Shown here in pieces: positions 1-9,084 of a DNA stretch of 23,121 nucleotides; positions within the stretch are counted from its first letter, which is position 1; each line of letters begins with the position of its first letter. This DNA is from a virus, in the IMG/VR virus record IMGVR_UViG_3300009440_000035, positions 1 to 23,121 of that record, one strand, 5' to 3'. Below the pieces are notes generated by a model. That model did no database searches and had not been told where the DNA came from. It saw only the letters and a list, made by a program, of their open reading frames with translations. The translations under genes and the position numbers were made by a program.

Positions 1-2407
1 CCTCAATTGTAATTTTATTCTGTTGGAGTATCCCTCCTAATTGAGTTTCAGCTTGTACATTTTTTGAAGGAACAAGCTTTTTCATTATATCGGCCTTGGT
101 ATCTACATCAAGACCACTTATAAGAGACATCATTTCATTAATGTTCTTTGCGCTATTCGCAATACCTCTTACTTTTTCTACAGAACTTTTTTTGAATTCT
201 TGAGTTTTAAGCTTCTCACTCATCAACTCAAAAACTTTATCTTGAGTATCGCTGTCTAGTCCGTTTACAGACTCTACAAAAGTCTCTAGTATAGCAACAT
301 TTGAGTCTACAGCGCTAGGGCTCATGTTGTATACCACAGAAAAATCTGATTTTATAGCACCGTTAATTATTTTTTTAGCCGCAACTTCGTCAATAGAAGC
401 CCAAGCAACCTTACCGAACATCTCCTCCATCATAGGGAAGAAAGGCCCTCCCATTCTCTTTAATTTTTTATTACCTACTTTAACTTCACCCACTTTTAGC
501 TGATCTGCCATGACTAGGTTAACTCTTTTACCAATAAGCTCACTCAGCCCCATCCTCTTTACTTTAGCTGCTAGCTTTGAGTTTTCTTTGACATCTATCT
601 GATAAGTTTTTACGTTGGGCGCTGGGTTGGTTGCGTCAAATGCCTCTTCCTCTAGCTTGGTTTGATTTGTAGGATCCTCCATCATCTCAACCGCCTCTTG
701 AACCAAAGCGGTTTTTTTCTTTTTCGGAGTAACTTCAGTATCTAATTGAAGCTGAGCGTCTACATTGTTATTTGCTTGTTCAGGAAGAGCCTGCTCTAAG
801 CTTTCTATCTCGGCCTCAATCTCAGGCGTCGTCTCGACTTGGGCTTCCCCGCTAGGCTCTGTGAACTCTTGCTCAACTTCTTCTGTAACGGTTTGTTCTT
901 GGGTGTCTCCTTCTCCCATTGTTTCGCTAACTGTGGTTTGTTCTTGTACATCCACGCTCTCTGTGCTTGACTCTTGAATGGCATCGCTCTCTGCTTTTAG
1001 TTTGGCTTTATTTATTTCACTTTGAGATCTTAGCCTTTCTTTCCTTTCTTCCGTCTGGTTTTTAAGCTCAGGATCATTCTTGACATCAAATGTCGTTCCT
1101 GCAAAAGACTTGTCGTCTGCATTTAAAGACTCAGTATAAATATCTAAACCAACTTGTTCTCCGTTTATAAAATACTGAGCAGGCTTAACTAGCTTTCCAT
1201 AAGCATATGTAAGAGGAGCCTTACCAGCTCCCCCTATGGTTTCAAAGCCTATTTCTCTGGCGTCTAAGTCTTGACCTGCAAAAAGCCTTGCCGCAGTCTC
1301 TCCTACACCACCGCCGACACTCTCTGCTCCTAGAGCAACAGCCGCTCTCTTTCCTTTGCCCGCGCCTTTTGCCGCTAGCTTTCCAATATACTTTCCTCCA
1401 AGCCCAGCAGAATATCTGTCTATTATACCAATAATAGCGCCTCTTCCTGCAGACTTTGTTCTGATCCGACGTAGGGCGTCGGCATCATTAAGCACAATAC
1501 TAATATTTTCTTTATTAAAATCTAAGCCTTTAGCCTCTACTTCCTCTCTTAAAAACTCTGAAAAAGATATTCCTGTCTCTAGGGCGGCGCCTGATGCTCC
1601 AAAAGCAAAAGGCAATGATGAAATAGCTCCACCAATAGCACCTGGGATTGCGCCTATGCCACCGAAGGCAGAGCCACCTACAGCTCCAGCAGTAGCTCCA
1701 GTCCCCACTGTTGCCCCAACGGCTCCAGCGGAAGCTTTGTTAACCATCTGTGCTGTTGTCTGTGCAGCTAACTGAGCCATTAATGAAATCGGAGCTGTAG
1801 ATAGACCCTTTATAAATCCAAAAAGACCTCCACCACTCTCATCATACACTTCATTAAACCTCTTCATTTCATCCGTCTGACCCATTGAAGCTAGCTCTTC
1901 TTGAGCTGCAAGGAACTCTTCAATGTCTTTCTCTGAGGTGTTTGCCCCTTTAAACATTAAGTCATAGGACTCATCAGCGGTGTTACCCTGCACATATCCC
2001 TGTTCAGCAGACCTATATATGTCTCCCACAAAATCAGCAAACCCCGATACTATAGGAATGTTTTTGCCTACAACTCTTTCAATAAGGGTATCTTTCTCAC
2101 CCGACTGAGGAGCGGAACCAGCCGATGTGCCACTGACTTCCACCTCTTGTGCAGTGGATTCCATACCATCCTGCGGAGGCGTGGAAGGCAACTCGGAGTC
2201 TTCTTTTTTTTTTAAAGGATCTTGACCAAGAAAATACTTTTCATTAAAAGCCTCTTGTCCTTTTGTAAAGTAGCCTTCCCTTTCGGCAACGCCATACACT
2301 TTATCTTGGTAGGATTTGTCCTGAGTCTGATTAGCAAATTCATCAAAAGACTTAGTGTAGAAACCATCTCTACTTAAAACATTCCAAAGCTTCTCTAACT
2401 CGTTCAT
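1..2407 (-). CDS. Large internal virion (DNA-ejection) protein, C-terminus beyond window
   Basis: An uninterrupted frame runs from an ATG at 2407 to the window edge (at least 802 residues, no stop seen). The N-terminus holds two copies of a ~30-residue motif: LWNVLSRDGFYTKSFDEF at 7-24 and VYGVAEREGYFTKGQEAF at 37-54. A Gly/Ala-rich stretch at about 205-278 contains many small-residue spacings (AGAVGATVGTGATAGAVGG), as in glycine-zipper membrane-active segments. Residues about 450-545 are acidic, Glu/Gln/Thr-rich and probably disordered, and a helical, Lys-rich part follows. It is last in the virion gene order, after two other probable ejection proteins, where T7-like and crAss-like podoviruses keep proteins that enter the host envelope with the DNA. 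Placement and the zipper support that role; no enzymatic domain is visible in the part present. A run of ten A residues occurs near codons 66-69. The start follows the 633-aa gene's stop by 18 nt. Confidence 0.7.
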   Translation of the reverse strand, partial: MNELEKLWNVLSRDGFYTKSFDEFANQTQDKSYQDKVYGVAEREGYFTKGQEAFNEKYFLGQDPLKKKEDSELPSTPPQDGMESTAQEVEVSGTSAGSAPQSGEKDTLIERVVGKNIPIVSGFADFVGDIYRSAEQGYVQGNTADESYDLMFKGANTSEKDIEEFLAAQEELASMGQTDEMKRFNEVYDESGGGLFGFIKGLSTAPISLMAQLAAQTTAQMVNKASAGAVGATVGTGATAGAVGGSAFGGIGAIPGAIGGAISSLPFAFGASGAALETGISFSEFLREEVEAKGLDFNKENISIVLNDADALRRIRTKSAGRGAIIGIIDRYSAGLGGKYIGKLAAKGAGKGKRAAVALGAESVGGGVGETAARLFAGQDLDAREIGFETIGGAGKAPLTYAYGKLVKPAQYFINGEQVGLDIYTESLNADDKSFAGTTFDVKNDPELKNQTEERKERLRSQSEINKAKLKAESDAIQESSTESVDVQEQTTVSETMGEGDTQEQTVTEEVEQEFTEPSGEAQVETTPEIEAEIESLEQALPEQANNNVDAQLQLDTEVTPKKKKTALVQEAVEMMEDPTNQTKLEEEAFDATNPAPNVKTYQIDVKENSKLAAKVKRMGLSELIGKRVNLVMADQLKVGEVKVGNKKLKRMGGPFFPMMEEMFGKVAWASIDEVAAKKIINGAIKSDFSVVYNMSPSAVDSNVAILETFVESVNGLDSDTQDKVFELMSEKLKTQEFKKSSVEKVRGIANSAKNINEMMSLISGLDVDTKADIMKKLVPSKNVQAETQLGGILQQNKITIE

Positions 2408-2425
2408 CTTGTTTTATTATAGTAA

Positions 2426-4327
2426 TTAATCTAATTCGCCTGTCCCCTCAGCAGGAGGCCCAAACTTAGTTTGAGGAGCATTTACAATCTCACCCCTAGC
2501 GTTTTGACCTGTTCCAAAACCTGATCCGTCACCTGTGTTAATACTTGAGCCAGTTCCGTAGTTAGGCCCCTGTAAACCACCTCCCTGTGCCTGCCTTGAT
2601 GAACTTCTTCTTGATTCTAGAATCTCCTCTAAGGCATTACCGAGCTCTTGACTACCGGGCTTGACAATATATCTTTTCTGTGTAACTGCGTCAAATATTT
2701 CAAGTGGCCCTGGATCGCTAGTAGTTGAGCCAGGAAGCTGCTTTATAACAAAAGGATTTGGAGCTCTATTCGCTGATGTTTGAAGGTGTAAGCTATTAAG
2801 TGTTTCAATTAATTCTTTAGATAGTCTAACTGTATTATCAATAGCTGTTAGATCTTCTTTAAGTTGATTCTTTGACGCATTAAAGCTAGTATCGTCAAAC
2901 AGATAAGTACTAGCCGTATCCTTGGATGAGGTATCACTAAAGACTCTTCCTGTCTTTTTCTCTCTATTTATATAGTCTGCAATATCTTTTTTACTTATAG
3001 GCTTACCGGTAATAAACGCAGCATGAGAAGTTATCCAAGTCTCTCTGTCAATCTGGTTACCCTCCGCATCAACAAGACTAATGGTTTTAGTCTGATAATC
3101 TTTTGGGTCAGTAACAACAGTTCCATTAATTTCTGGAGCGTAGGTAAACACTAGTGAATTTTCTCTTCTCTCGACCTTCTTTATGTTTGGATTGGTTCCG
3201 GTCTGTTGTTCAACTCGAGCCGTTAGGGTGGCCTGATCTCCACTAAAGAAATCCTCCATCCTATCTATATCTATAGCCACATTATCTTGTCTTAGCCCCT
3301 CAGCCCTCGCTTGAGTTCGGTCTATATCTTGTCTTTTAGTCTCAATAGCCCCCCTAACGCTGTCTTGAAGACCATCGAATGCCCACTGTTGCACTGTCTT
3401 CGTCTTATTACCAATAGTTAGGTTTCTTTCTACATCGGGAACTCTTCTTCCGTCGTCTCCGGTAATTAATAAAATCTTTGTGGGGTCTGAGTCTGCTATC
3501 TCCTTACTCAAAGTAAAGTTATCACTGCTCACTCCAGAGTTTAGTTCAACAACAATCTGAGCCACATCTACATCGTCAGTCATCATAGACTCAATTGCGT
3601 TAGATTCCGCCCCTACGTAGTCATCATTTAAAAACGCGCTTGTTGTCTTAGCCCCGGCTTTTGTAAAGAACTCATTTGTAGCGAGAATCTTAACCGCAGA
3701 ACTCACCTCCGAAGATATGTTAATTGATTTTCGTTGAATGTCTTCATCAATAGACAGGGTGTTTACGTTTATAAGCTTGTCTGGATCCGTTATTACCTGT
3801 CCATTTTCATCTTTCATAGCAATATACCCTATGTATGTTTCTGGGTCTATATAGTATGTGCTATTATCTGAAAACATTGCTCTTTCACGACGACTATTCT
3901 CCCATACAGTTTGCGCAGAAACTGTACCATCGGCTAGAGCTTTATCGTTTGCGGCCCTTCTTGTTGCGTAAGTATCAATACTCCTCTTTATGCCCTTTGC
4001 TTGGTTAAGGATAAGCTGTCTTTTTTTAGCAAACTCCCTAGGAGTTATCTCTAAGTTTTTCATCTGCTGAAAAGCAGTATTAGTTGCTGATGCCATGGTA
4101 TCAGTAGCACCAAACGCCCATTCAGAAGCAGTAAGGGGAGCGTTTTCGCTAACCTTAGCTATACTGTCTAAAGTTTCTTGAGTATTTTTTTCAATTAAAT
4201 CCCTTTTCTCCTGCCGCCTAACGGATTCAGCTTCTAAGTCATTGCTTAATTTCGTTCCAATACCAGCCCAATCAACATTTGCTTTTAATGGGTCTCTTTT
4301 TTTAAACTTGTAAAACGATTTAGCCAT
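2426..4327 (-). CDS. Probable internal virion / cargo (ejection) protein, 633 aa
   Basis: A 633-residue soluble, charged, mostly helical protein with no transmembrane segment. The N-terminus is basic (KSFYKFKKRDPLK), followed by a long helical stretch (about 25-130) rich in Lys, Arg, Glu and Gln, then a mixed central part. The C-terminal ~50 residues are Gly/Ser/Asn-rich and low-complexity, ending GTGELD. I recognise no catalytic motif. Size and position, between a T7 gp14-like small protein and a very large glycine-zipper protein, match the middle member of a podovirus ejection-protein set (the place of T7 gp15, or of crAss-like cargo proteins). This is inferred from gene order, not from a seen domain. 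The ATG at 4327 lies 28 nt after the upstream stop, with no clear Shine-Dalgarno sequence. Confidence 0.6.
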   Translation of the reverse strand: MAKSFYKFKKRDPLKANVDWAGIGTKLSNDLEAESVRRQEKRDLIEKNTQETLDSIAKVSENAPLTASEWAFGATDTMASATNTAFQQMKNLEITPREFAKKRQLILNQAKGIKRSIDTYATRRAANDKALADGTVSAQTVWENSRRERAMFSDNSTYYIDPETYIGYIAMKDENGQVITDPDKLINVNTLSIDEDIQRKSINISSEVSSAVKILATNEFFTKAGAKTTSAFLNDDYVGAESNAIESMMTDDVDVAQIVVELNSGVSSDNFTLSKEIADSDPTKILLITGDDGRRVPDVERNLTIGNKTKTVQQWAFDGLQDSVRGAIETKRQDIDRTQARAEGLRQDNVAIDIDRMEDFFSGDQATLTARVEQQTGTNPNIKKVERRENSLVFTYAPEINGTVVTDPKDYQTKTISLVDAEGNQIDRETWITSHAAFITGKPISKKDIADYINREKKTGRVFSDTSSKDTASTYLFDDTSFNASKNQLKEDLTAIDNTVRLSKELIETLNSLHLQTSANRAPNPFVIKQLPGSTTSDPGPLEIFDAVTQKRYIVKPGSQELGNALEEILESRRSSSRQAQGGGLQGPNYGTGSSINTGDGSGFGTGQNARGEIVNAPQTKFGPPAEGTGELD

Positions 4328-4355
4328 ATAAATTTACTTAGTTGTTGTATACATT

Positions 4356-5027
4356 CTAGAACCTTGCAAAACTATCTTGCATTTGTTGAATAGCCGACCG
4401 TGTTCCTTTTTTTGATTTACCTCTACCAAAAAGGTAACTTGTGTCAAAGTCTCCCATGTTTTTAAACAAGGGGTTAAGGAGTTCGTTACCAACAAATGCA
4501 TTGAGGCCCCCTGTTAATGCTTCATTGGCAGATGTGTTCGCAAGTCCGGCCGCTTCAGCATACATTGCGGCTGCCTCTTGAGCCCCTTCTGCTTCAGTAT
4601 CTGCAATTAGCTGCAGCTCATTGTTATTTCTCTCTTCATTTAGAGCGACAGCCACATCTCTTGCATATAAGTCTTTAGCTATCTTATCTCTTTGCTGTTG
4701 GTTTGCATTAACCGCCAATGCCTGTAAGCCGCCTAAGCCGCCTAAAAGACCTCTAGCGCCTGTCTGCTGAAGGGCGTCTATCCCTTGTTGTTGTTGACTA
4801 GTTATTTCCCTTTGAGCATTTTCGTAGGCCTCCATAGGGACGCGCAACGCTTCCATCTCGTTTATAGAGGCAAAACCTTTAGCTTCAGCTATGGCTTTTT
4901 GTGCCGCGGTCTCAGCCTCTCTCATCAATCCTTTTGATCTAGCAGCTTGCGCGTAGCTCATTCCTGCTCCTAGAAGTTGCGGTGCGGCTTTTAGTGCCGC
5001 GCTTATAACATACCCTGGTATTACCAT
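4356..5027 (-). CDS. T7 gp14-like internal virion protein (ejection protein), 223 aa
   Basis: A 223-residue Ala-rich helical protein. The N-terminus is apolar (MVIPGYVISAALKAAPQLLGAGM), then a long Ala/Gln/Glu-rich coiled-coil-like part (about 30-155), a short Gly/Leu segment (RGLLGGLGGLQALAV, near 92-106), and a basic C-terminus (GRGKSKKGTRSA). This composition and length are like T7 gp14 and its many podovirus counterparts, which form an early channel in the host outer membrane during DNA ejection. It is the first of three consecutive probable ejection proteins. A TACCTTTG promoter-like box lies 22 nt upstream of the ATG, so this block may have its own promoter. The assignment rests on composition and context. 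Confidence 0.6.
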   Translation of the reverse strand: MVIPGYVISAALKAAPQLLGAGMSYAQAARSKGLMREAETAAQKAIAEAKGFASINEMEALRVPMEAYENAQREITSQQQQGIDALQQTGARGLLGGLGGLQALAVNANQQQRDKIAKDLYARDVAVALNEERNNNELQLIADTEAEGAQEAAAMYAEAAGLANTSANEALTGGLNAFVGNELLNPLFKNMGDFDTSYLFGRGKSKKGTRSAIQQMQDSFARF

Positions 5028-5049
5028 AACTTTATAATTTGAGTTAATA

Positions 5050-5057
5050 CAAAGGTA
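5050..5057 (-). promoter_or_regulatory. Candidate promoter -7 box (TACCTTTG) for the ejection-protein genes
   Basis: The minus strand reads TACCTTTGTA, matching the Bacteroidota -7 consensus TAnnTTTG. It lies in the 37-nt gap between the 246-aa tail gene and the gp14-like gene, with the box ending 22 nt before the ATG. No TTTG is seen at the usual -33 position. It shares TANCTTTGTW with three other intergenic sites here. Confidence 0.5.
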
Positions 5058-5061
5058 ACGA

Positions 5062-5079
5062 AAATCATGGATATGATTT
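5062..5079 (-). repeat. Small inverted repeat at the end of the 246-aa tail gene
   Basis: AAATCAT and ATGATTT flank a 4-nt loop across the stop codon of the tail gene, just upstream of a promoter-like box. The stem is 7 bp and all AT except one pair, with only a short T run after it, so it would be a weak terminator at best. Confidence 0.3.
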
Positions 5080-5805
5080 AAATATACTAGACTCTACAGT
5101 AAATAGCTCTACATGGGTAGTGCTTGTGTTTGTTAAAGTGAACTCACAATAATATCCCATAACTCCTTGGGATTCCGCTTGTGGGTTTTTAACGGCAAAA
5201 ATATAGTTGCCATTAGCGGGGGCGGTTCCTGTTAAAGTTACCGTAAGAGTCTTTCTGTCTGCCGATACAGCCGTTAGGGAACCAACCTCCAATTCTGGAT
5301 TTAAGTCCTTGTATATCTTATCGCCAATGCTAACAATGGGGTTTATCGCAAAAGCAAATACTAGCGTGTATGTAGCCCCCACATTACTAACTGTAGTCAC
5401 ATTGCCTATGCCATCAACAGACCTCATGTGAAAATTAACGGGAGACTCATTCGCCCTTATAGAGGCATAGTAGCTTCCCTCTTTTAAGTCATACCACGCT
5501 GAGTTTATAACGCCAGTCTCTAGGTTTGTCTTGAAGGCGGCTCCCCAAGGACTGTTTGCCTCTAAGGATAAAGTCTTAAATTTTTTAGATGCTGTAGGCT
5601 CTATATTAAAAACACTTGTCACTGTAGAAGGGTAGCTTACATTGTAAAACTTATTTCTACCTTCATTTGTGTTATGCCTGTATAAATTACCCGCTTTAAA
5701 AGTATATAGGTAATTGTTCATTCCCATTATATACTCAGGTATATAAGAGTAAAAAGAAGGAAACCCTTTAACTGACTCGCTATATGTTATAGTATAATCA
5801 CTCAT
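5065..5805 (-). CDS. Tail protein, detached C-terminal-type module, 246 aa
   Basis: A beta-rich protein with no helical stretches of note. The N-terminal part contains GFPSFYSYIPEYIMGMNNYLY followed by FKAGNLYRHN. The C-terminal part has an Ig-like rhythm and ends GYYCEFTLTN...ELFTVESSIFKSYP. By recollection, both motifs occur at the C-terminal end of long tail stabilization/nozzle proteins of Bacteroidota podoviruses, which fits its place directly after the 1093-aa protein. The start was set at the ATG at 5805: it forms an ATGA overlap with the upstream stop and has AGGA eight nt before it, a rare visible Shine-Dalgarno in this window. An in-frame ATG at 5814 would add MCV but sits immediately after that AGG. 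Confidence 0.65.
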   Translation of the reverse strand: MSDYTITYSESVKGFPSFYSYIPEYIMGMNNYLYTFKAGNLYRHNTNEGRNKFYNVSYPSTVTSVFNIEPTASKKFKTLSLEANSPWGAAFKTNLETGVINSAWYDLKEGSYYASIRANESPVNFHMRSVDGIGNVTTVSNVGATYTLVFAFAINPIVSIGDKIYKDLNPELEVGSLTAVSADRKTLTVTLTGTAPANGNYIFAVKNPQAESQGVMGYYCEFTLTNTSTTHVELFTVESSIFKSYP

Positions 5806-8800
5806 GACACACATCCTATTGTTAGTTCATACTGTGTTTTTCCCGCAGGTATAATCTTAACAACTGCCTGCGTTGGGTACTTTGTTGTCTTAGGGACTGA
5901 AAATGACCCACTTGCACTAACATTCGTGCTTGTGTACACCACCCCGTTATAAGTAACTTGAAACTCTATTGTGGTGGCAATTACTCCAATGGTATATGTT
6001 AAAACAAATGTATTTAACGCTGCCCCCACATTTCCAAGTTCTACAGTAAACTCTCTAGTCACTGCGTCGTTTGCATTAATCTGCGCTCCACAAGGAATGG
6101 TTGTCTCACCCATATCAACTTCATCGTCTTTTATAGACAATACATATTCGTTCATATATGGGTCATAGCCCCCTAGCTTTTGTCCATCAAAATACTCAAT
6201 AAACCTATCCCTAAACCAAGAACGCATACCATAGTTAGATATTATCTCTAGTTTTTCGCTAGGCCCCGAGCCTGTTAATTTTAAAACTGCTCCTCTTTTG
6301 GCATCAGTAAAATAACGATCAAAACCATAGGCAGTAAAGCTCTCCGGATTTAAACTAATACCATACTCTTCAATTCTTGCAATCTGATTGCCTATAACCT
6401 CTGGTATTGAACTTATAATTCCACCTGTCCCTGGAGAGCTTATGAGGTTTTTAGACGCTAGAACATAGCTTATTTTATCCTCTTGAAGAACTAAAATGTC
6501 TGTTGCCCTAGAGTGAAGCTTTTGAATAGCGCCAAAGTTTTGCTCTAAGTCTTTAAAATTAACAAGAGCCAAATTAAACTCATTTAAATTATTGACATTT
6601 GTCGTGGGTTGATACACTCCGCTATATGTCAAGCTAGAGTCATTTCTTGTTTGATTATATCCCTCTGCGCTTACGCCATTAACTCGACTCCCTATAGCTA
6701 GGGGATCTCCAGCTATTAAGTCCTCAATCTTATAGCCTTCTACTCCGTTTCCAAAAGTATATGCGTTAAAAAAATCTAAATTAACAATTGCTGGTTGAGA
6801 GCCTGTTTGCGTTTGAGCGTTACCTTGATGAAATCTATTGGTGATAGAAAAACTCTGAGACCCTTCATAGAAAATACCCTCTGCAACGCTAGGGGCTTTA
6901 GTTTCAAATACCAAGAAATTAATAGTTCCCGCTATGCTAATGCTTCCCTCTGTTTCTATTTTAGCAACTAATTGACCATCATTATTTGTGAATATGTCTA
7001 AAACTTCAACTTCTACAAGGTTATTTAAAGGCCCGAAACCATCTACCTTACATATTAGTGTGTCTCCTATAATAAACTTTGTTTGATTTTCGCCCTCCAA
7101 AGGAAGATAGGTAGCGGTGTCTGCCCCTCCGCCAATTTCAGCTTTTGTTCTTTGTATGTAAATAGTTTCAAAATCACCTTGAGAGGCTTGCAGTGCAAAC
7201 TTATATCGAGATGCCCATGGTGGCGCAAGGTTGTTTATTGTTGCTTTAAGGTAGTTCCTAGTTTCTGACGAGCGGACAGGGACAAACTGATTATTTGTCT
7301 CAGAGGTTAGCACAGTAGAGTTTCTCCCCTGCGCGTCCATATACACTATTCCTAGTTGATAGCCTCTATTGCTATGAAGTGTCCTATTAAAATCGGATTT
7401 TATATAACCAACAACAGGGTCTACAACCTCAGAATAGAAGGCAAGTTTTATACTACTGTCCCCTTCAAGAGTATACATCATCGCAGGAGCTTGCAGTTGA
7501 ATTACGTTAGCATTAACCACAGTGATTCCAAAAGATTGATTGTTGGTTCCACTTCCGTTGGGAGCAGTTCCAATAAAGGTTCCGTTCTTATTCCAAGGGG
7601 TTGTAACCCCTTGAACATCGTCAAAAGGATTAGGCATTGCACAACCAAACTTGTCTCCAAAAGTTAATCCTTGACAAAGATTAGCCGTATTTTGCATTGT
7701 TGTACTACCAAGAGCTGCTTGGAATGTGGTTCCTGCAGCAATCCAAGCCTGTATATTCGCATAGTTAGCGTCTACAGTTATACTTATAGAAGTCCTAAAG
7801 GTGTTAAATGTAAGTGTAGAATACCCTGATATAGTAGTGGTTTGTTGTTTAAATTTAAAGCCAAGCTCTATTGTAACTATGTCTCCGGTCTCTAGGTTTG
7901 CATTTGTAAAATTAAGTTGAGCAGCAGAGCCTGCCACTGTAAAAGCGGGACTAGTAAATCCATCATTATAGGCTGTGGCACCATTTTTAACTTCCGATAA
8001 AATCTCGTCCGTACTTATAGCTGACTCACTAACTATCTCAGTAGTGTAGTTTATAAGCAACGGCTCTCCGTTAGGGTTTGTTACGTCATACCCCTCAACA
8101 TAGTTTCCATAAAAAATACGGTTACTCATGGTTGTTTGCGCCTTTGCTTTTAAGGGGACATTGTCAAATAATCGTAAAAGCTCATCTGAAGCTAGGGTAG
8201 TAAAGACTTTGTTGTTAGAAAAATCAACCGTCTGAGTGGTGTTGTCCGCCCAGCCTTCTTCTTCTTTGTTAAACTTCTGAATTACATTAACTACGTTTGT
8301 GTTGCTTACCTTAAAACATAAGTCTATGCCTATGACGCTAGCGCCCCCAGTGTCAAAAGAAACAGCGGCAGCGTTAAACAAATTTCGCATACCAGTGTTT
8401 GAATACATCTCTAACGTGACAAGGTATGGCCCTGGGCAAAATGCCGCTTCTGAAAACTGAGATAGTGCGCTATACTGAAGGTTCTCATACTTATAGCGAT
8501 ACGCAAACGAAACAAAGTTTGTCTCCATAAAATCATCATCCCCGCTTACATTTTTTAATGTAAATGTTGGAGATGTTATAGGGGCTGGTCGTAACACACT
8601 AATGTCTGCCTCAGTAAAAGAGTTGGCGTATTGTCTATTTACATCAATAACCCTTGGTGGGTTTAAATCGTCTGTAAAAAACAAGAAGTTATCTATTAAG
8701 TCTACCCCCGTGACTAAGAACTTAGGATCAAAGTTTAAAACAGATGTAGAGATTAAGTGATAGTTAAGGGCTTGAATGTTAGTATTGTAGGAAACCACCA

Positions 8801-9083
8801 TGTCTACGCCTCTAGTGGGGTCGTGAACAAACCAGTACATAGTCTCTGTTGTCCCGTCCTCGTAAGCCCCAATACAGACAGTGTTTGCGCTTAAAGCAGT
8901 TCCGTTATGTTCTAGTGTGGTTATTTGCTCATTGCCCTTTGTGTTCTCTACCGCTCCAATAGTAGTACCCTCAGTTGAGCCTAATCGTATATTCAGAGCA
9001 TCTCTATACTCGCCCATAGGGAGTATTCTTTCATCGACGCTTTTATTCATGCGCCCTTTTATGAAATTAGTTTGTATGTCCAT
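5802..9083 (-). CDS. Tail stabilization / nozzle-type protein, 1093 aa
   Basis: A 1093-residue beta-rich protein and the largest complete gene here. The N-terminus FIKGRMNKSVDERILPMGEY, followed by DALNIRLGS and GAVENTKGNEQ, resembles the start of crAss-like stabilization proteins, a role equivalent to the T7 gp12 / P22 gp10 tail nozzle. Repeated beta-strand units with FLFFTDDLNPPRVIDVN near 130-150 suggest a propeller-like core. Residues about 370-533 look like an inserted beta domain. GGYDPYMNEYVLSI near 972-985 precedes a C-terminal Ig-like domain (about 996-1093) that opens with CGAQ and ends ELTIGCVS, so its two cysteines bracket the domain. It follows the tail tubular gene by one base and overlaps the next gene by ATGA, which implies coupled translation. 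Family recall is moderate; a structural tail role is well supported by size and order. Confidence 0.7.
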   Translation of the reverse strand: MDIQTNFIKGRMNKSVDERILPMGEYRDALNIRLGSTEGTTIGAVENTKGNEQITTLEHNGTALSANTVCIGAYEDGTTETMYWFVHDPTRGVDMVVSYNTNIQALNYHLISTSVLNFDPKFLVTGVDLIDNFLFFTDDLNPPRVIDVNRQYANSFTEADISVLRPAPITSPTFTLKNVSGDDDFMETNFVSFAYRYKYENLQYSALSQFSEAAFCPGPYLVTLEMYSNTGMRNLFNAAAVSFDTGGASVIGIDLCFKVSNTNVVNVIQKFNKEEEGWADNTTQTVDFSNNKVFTTLASDELLRLFDNVPLKAKAQTTMSNRIFYGNYVEGYDVTNPNGEPLLINYTTEIVSESAISTDEILSEVKNGATAYNDGFTSPAFTVAGSAAQLNFTNANLETGDIVTIELGFKFKQQTTTISGYSTLTFNTFRTSISITVDANYANIQAWIAAGTTFQAALGSTTMQNTANLCQGLTFGDKFGCAMPNPFDDVQGVTTPWNKNGTFIGTAPNGSGTNNQSFGITVVNANVIQLQAPAMMYTLEGDSSIKLAFYSEVVDPVVGYIKSDFNRTLHSNRGYQLGIVYMDAQGRNSTVLTSETNNQFVPVRSSETRNYLKATINNLAPPWASRYKFALQASQGDFETIYIQRTKAEIGGGADTATYLPLEGENQTKFIIGDTLICKVDGFGPLNNLVEVEVLDIFTNNDGQLVAKIETEGSISIAGTINFLVFETKAPSVAEGIFYEGSQSFSITNRFHQGNAQTQTGSQPAIVNLDFFNAYTFGNGVEGYKIEDLIAGDPLAIGSRVNGVSAEGYNQTRNDSSLTYSGVYQPTTNVNNLNEFNLALVNFKDLEQNFGAIQKLHSRATDILVLQEDKISYVLASKNLISSPGTGGIISSIPEVIGNQIARIEEYGISLNPESFTAYGFDRYFTDAKRGAVLKLTGSGPSEKLEIISNYGMRSWFRDRFIEYFDGQKLGGYDPYMNEYVLSIKDDEVDMGETTIPCGAQINANDAVTREFTVELGNVGAALNTFVLTYTIGVIATTIEFQVTYNGVVYTSTNVSASGSFSVPKTTKYPTQAVVKIIPAGKTQYELTIGCVS

Positions 9084-9084
9084 G

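Noticed and set aside
765-977. Plus-strand open frame of 70 codons, Ser/Val/Cys-rich
   Set aside because: Antisense shadow of the acidic low-complexity part of the same gene.
1356-1775. Plus-strand open frame of 139 codons, Ala/Pro-rich
   Set aside because: It lies antisense to the Gly/Ala-rich part of the large ejection gene; composition explains the open frame and all confirmed genes run on the other strand.
4328-4355. Promoter before the 633-aa gene
   Set aside because: The 28-nt gap has no TAnnTTTG or other recognisable box; the gene is probably co-transcribed from 5050.
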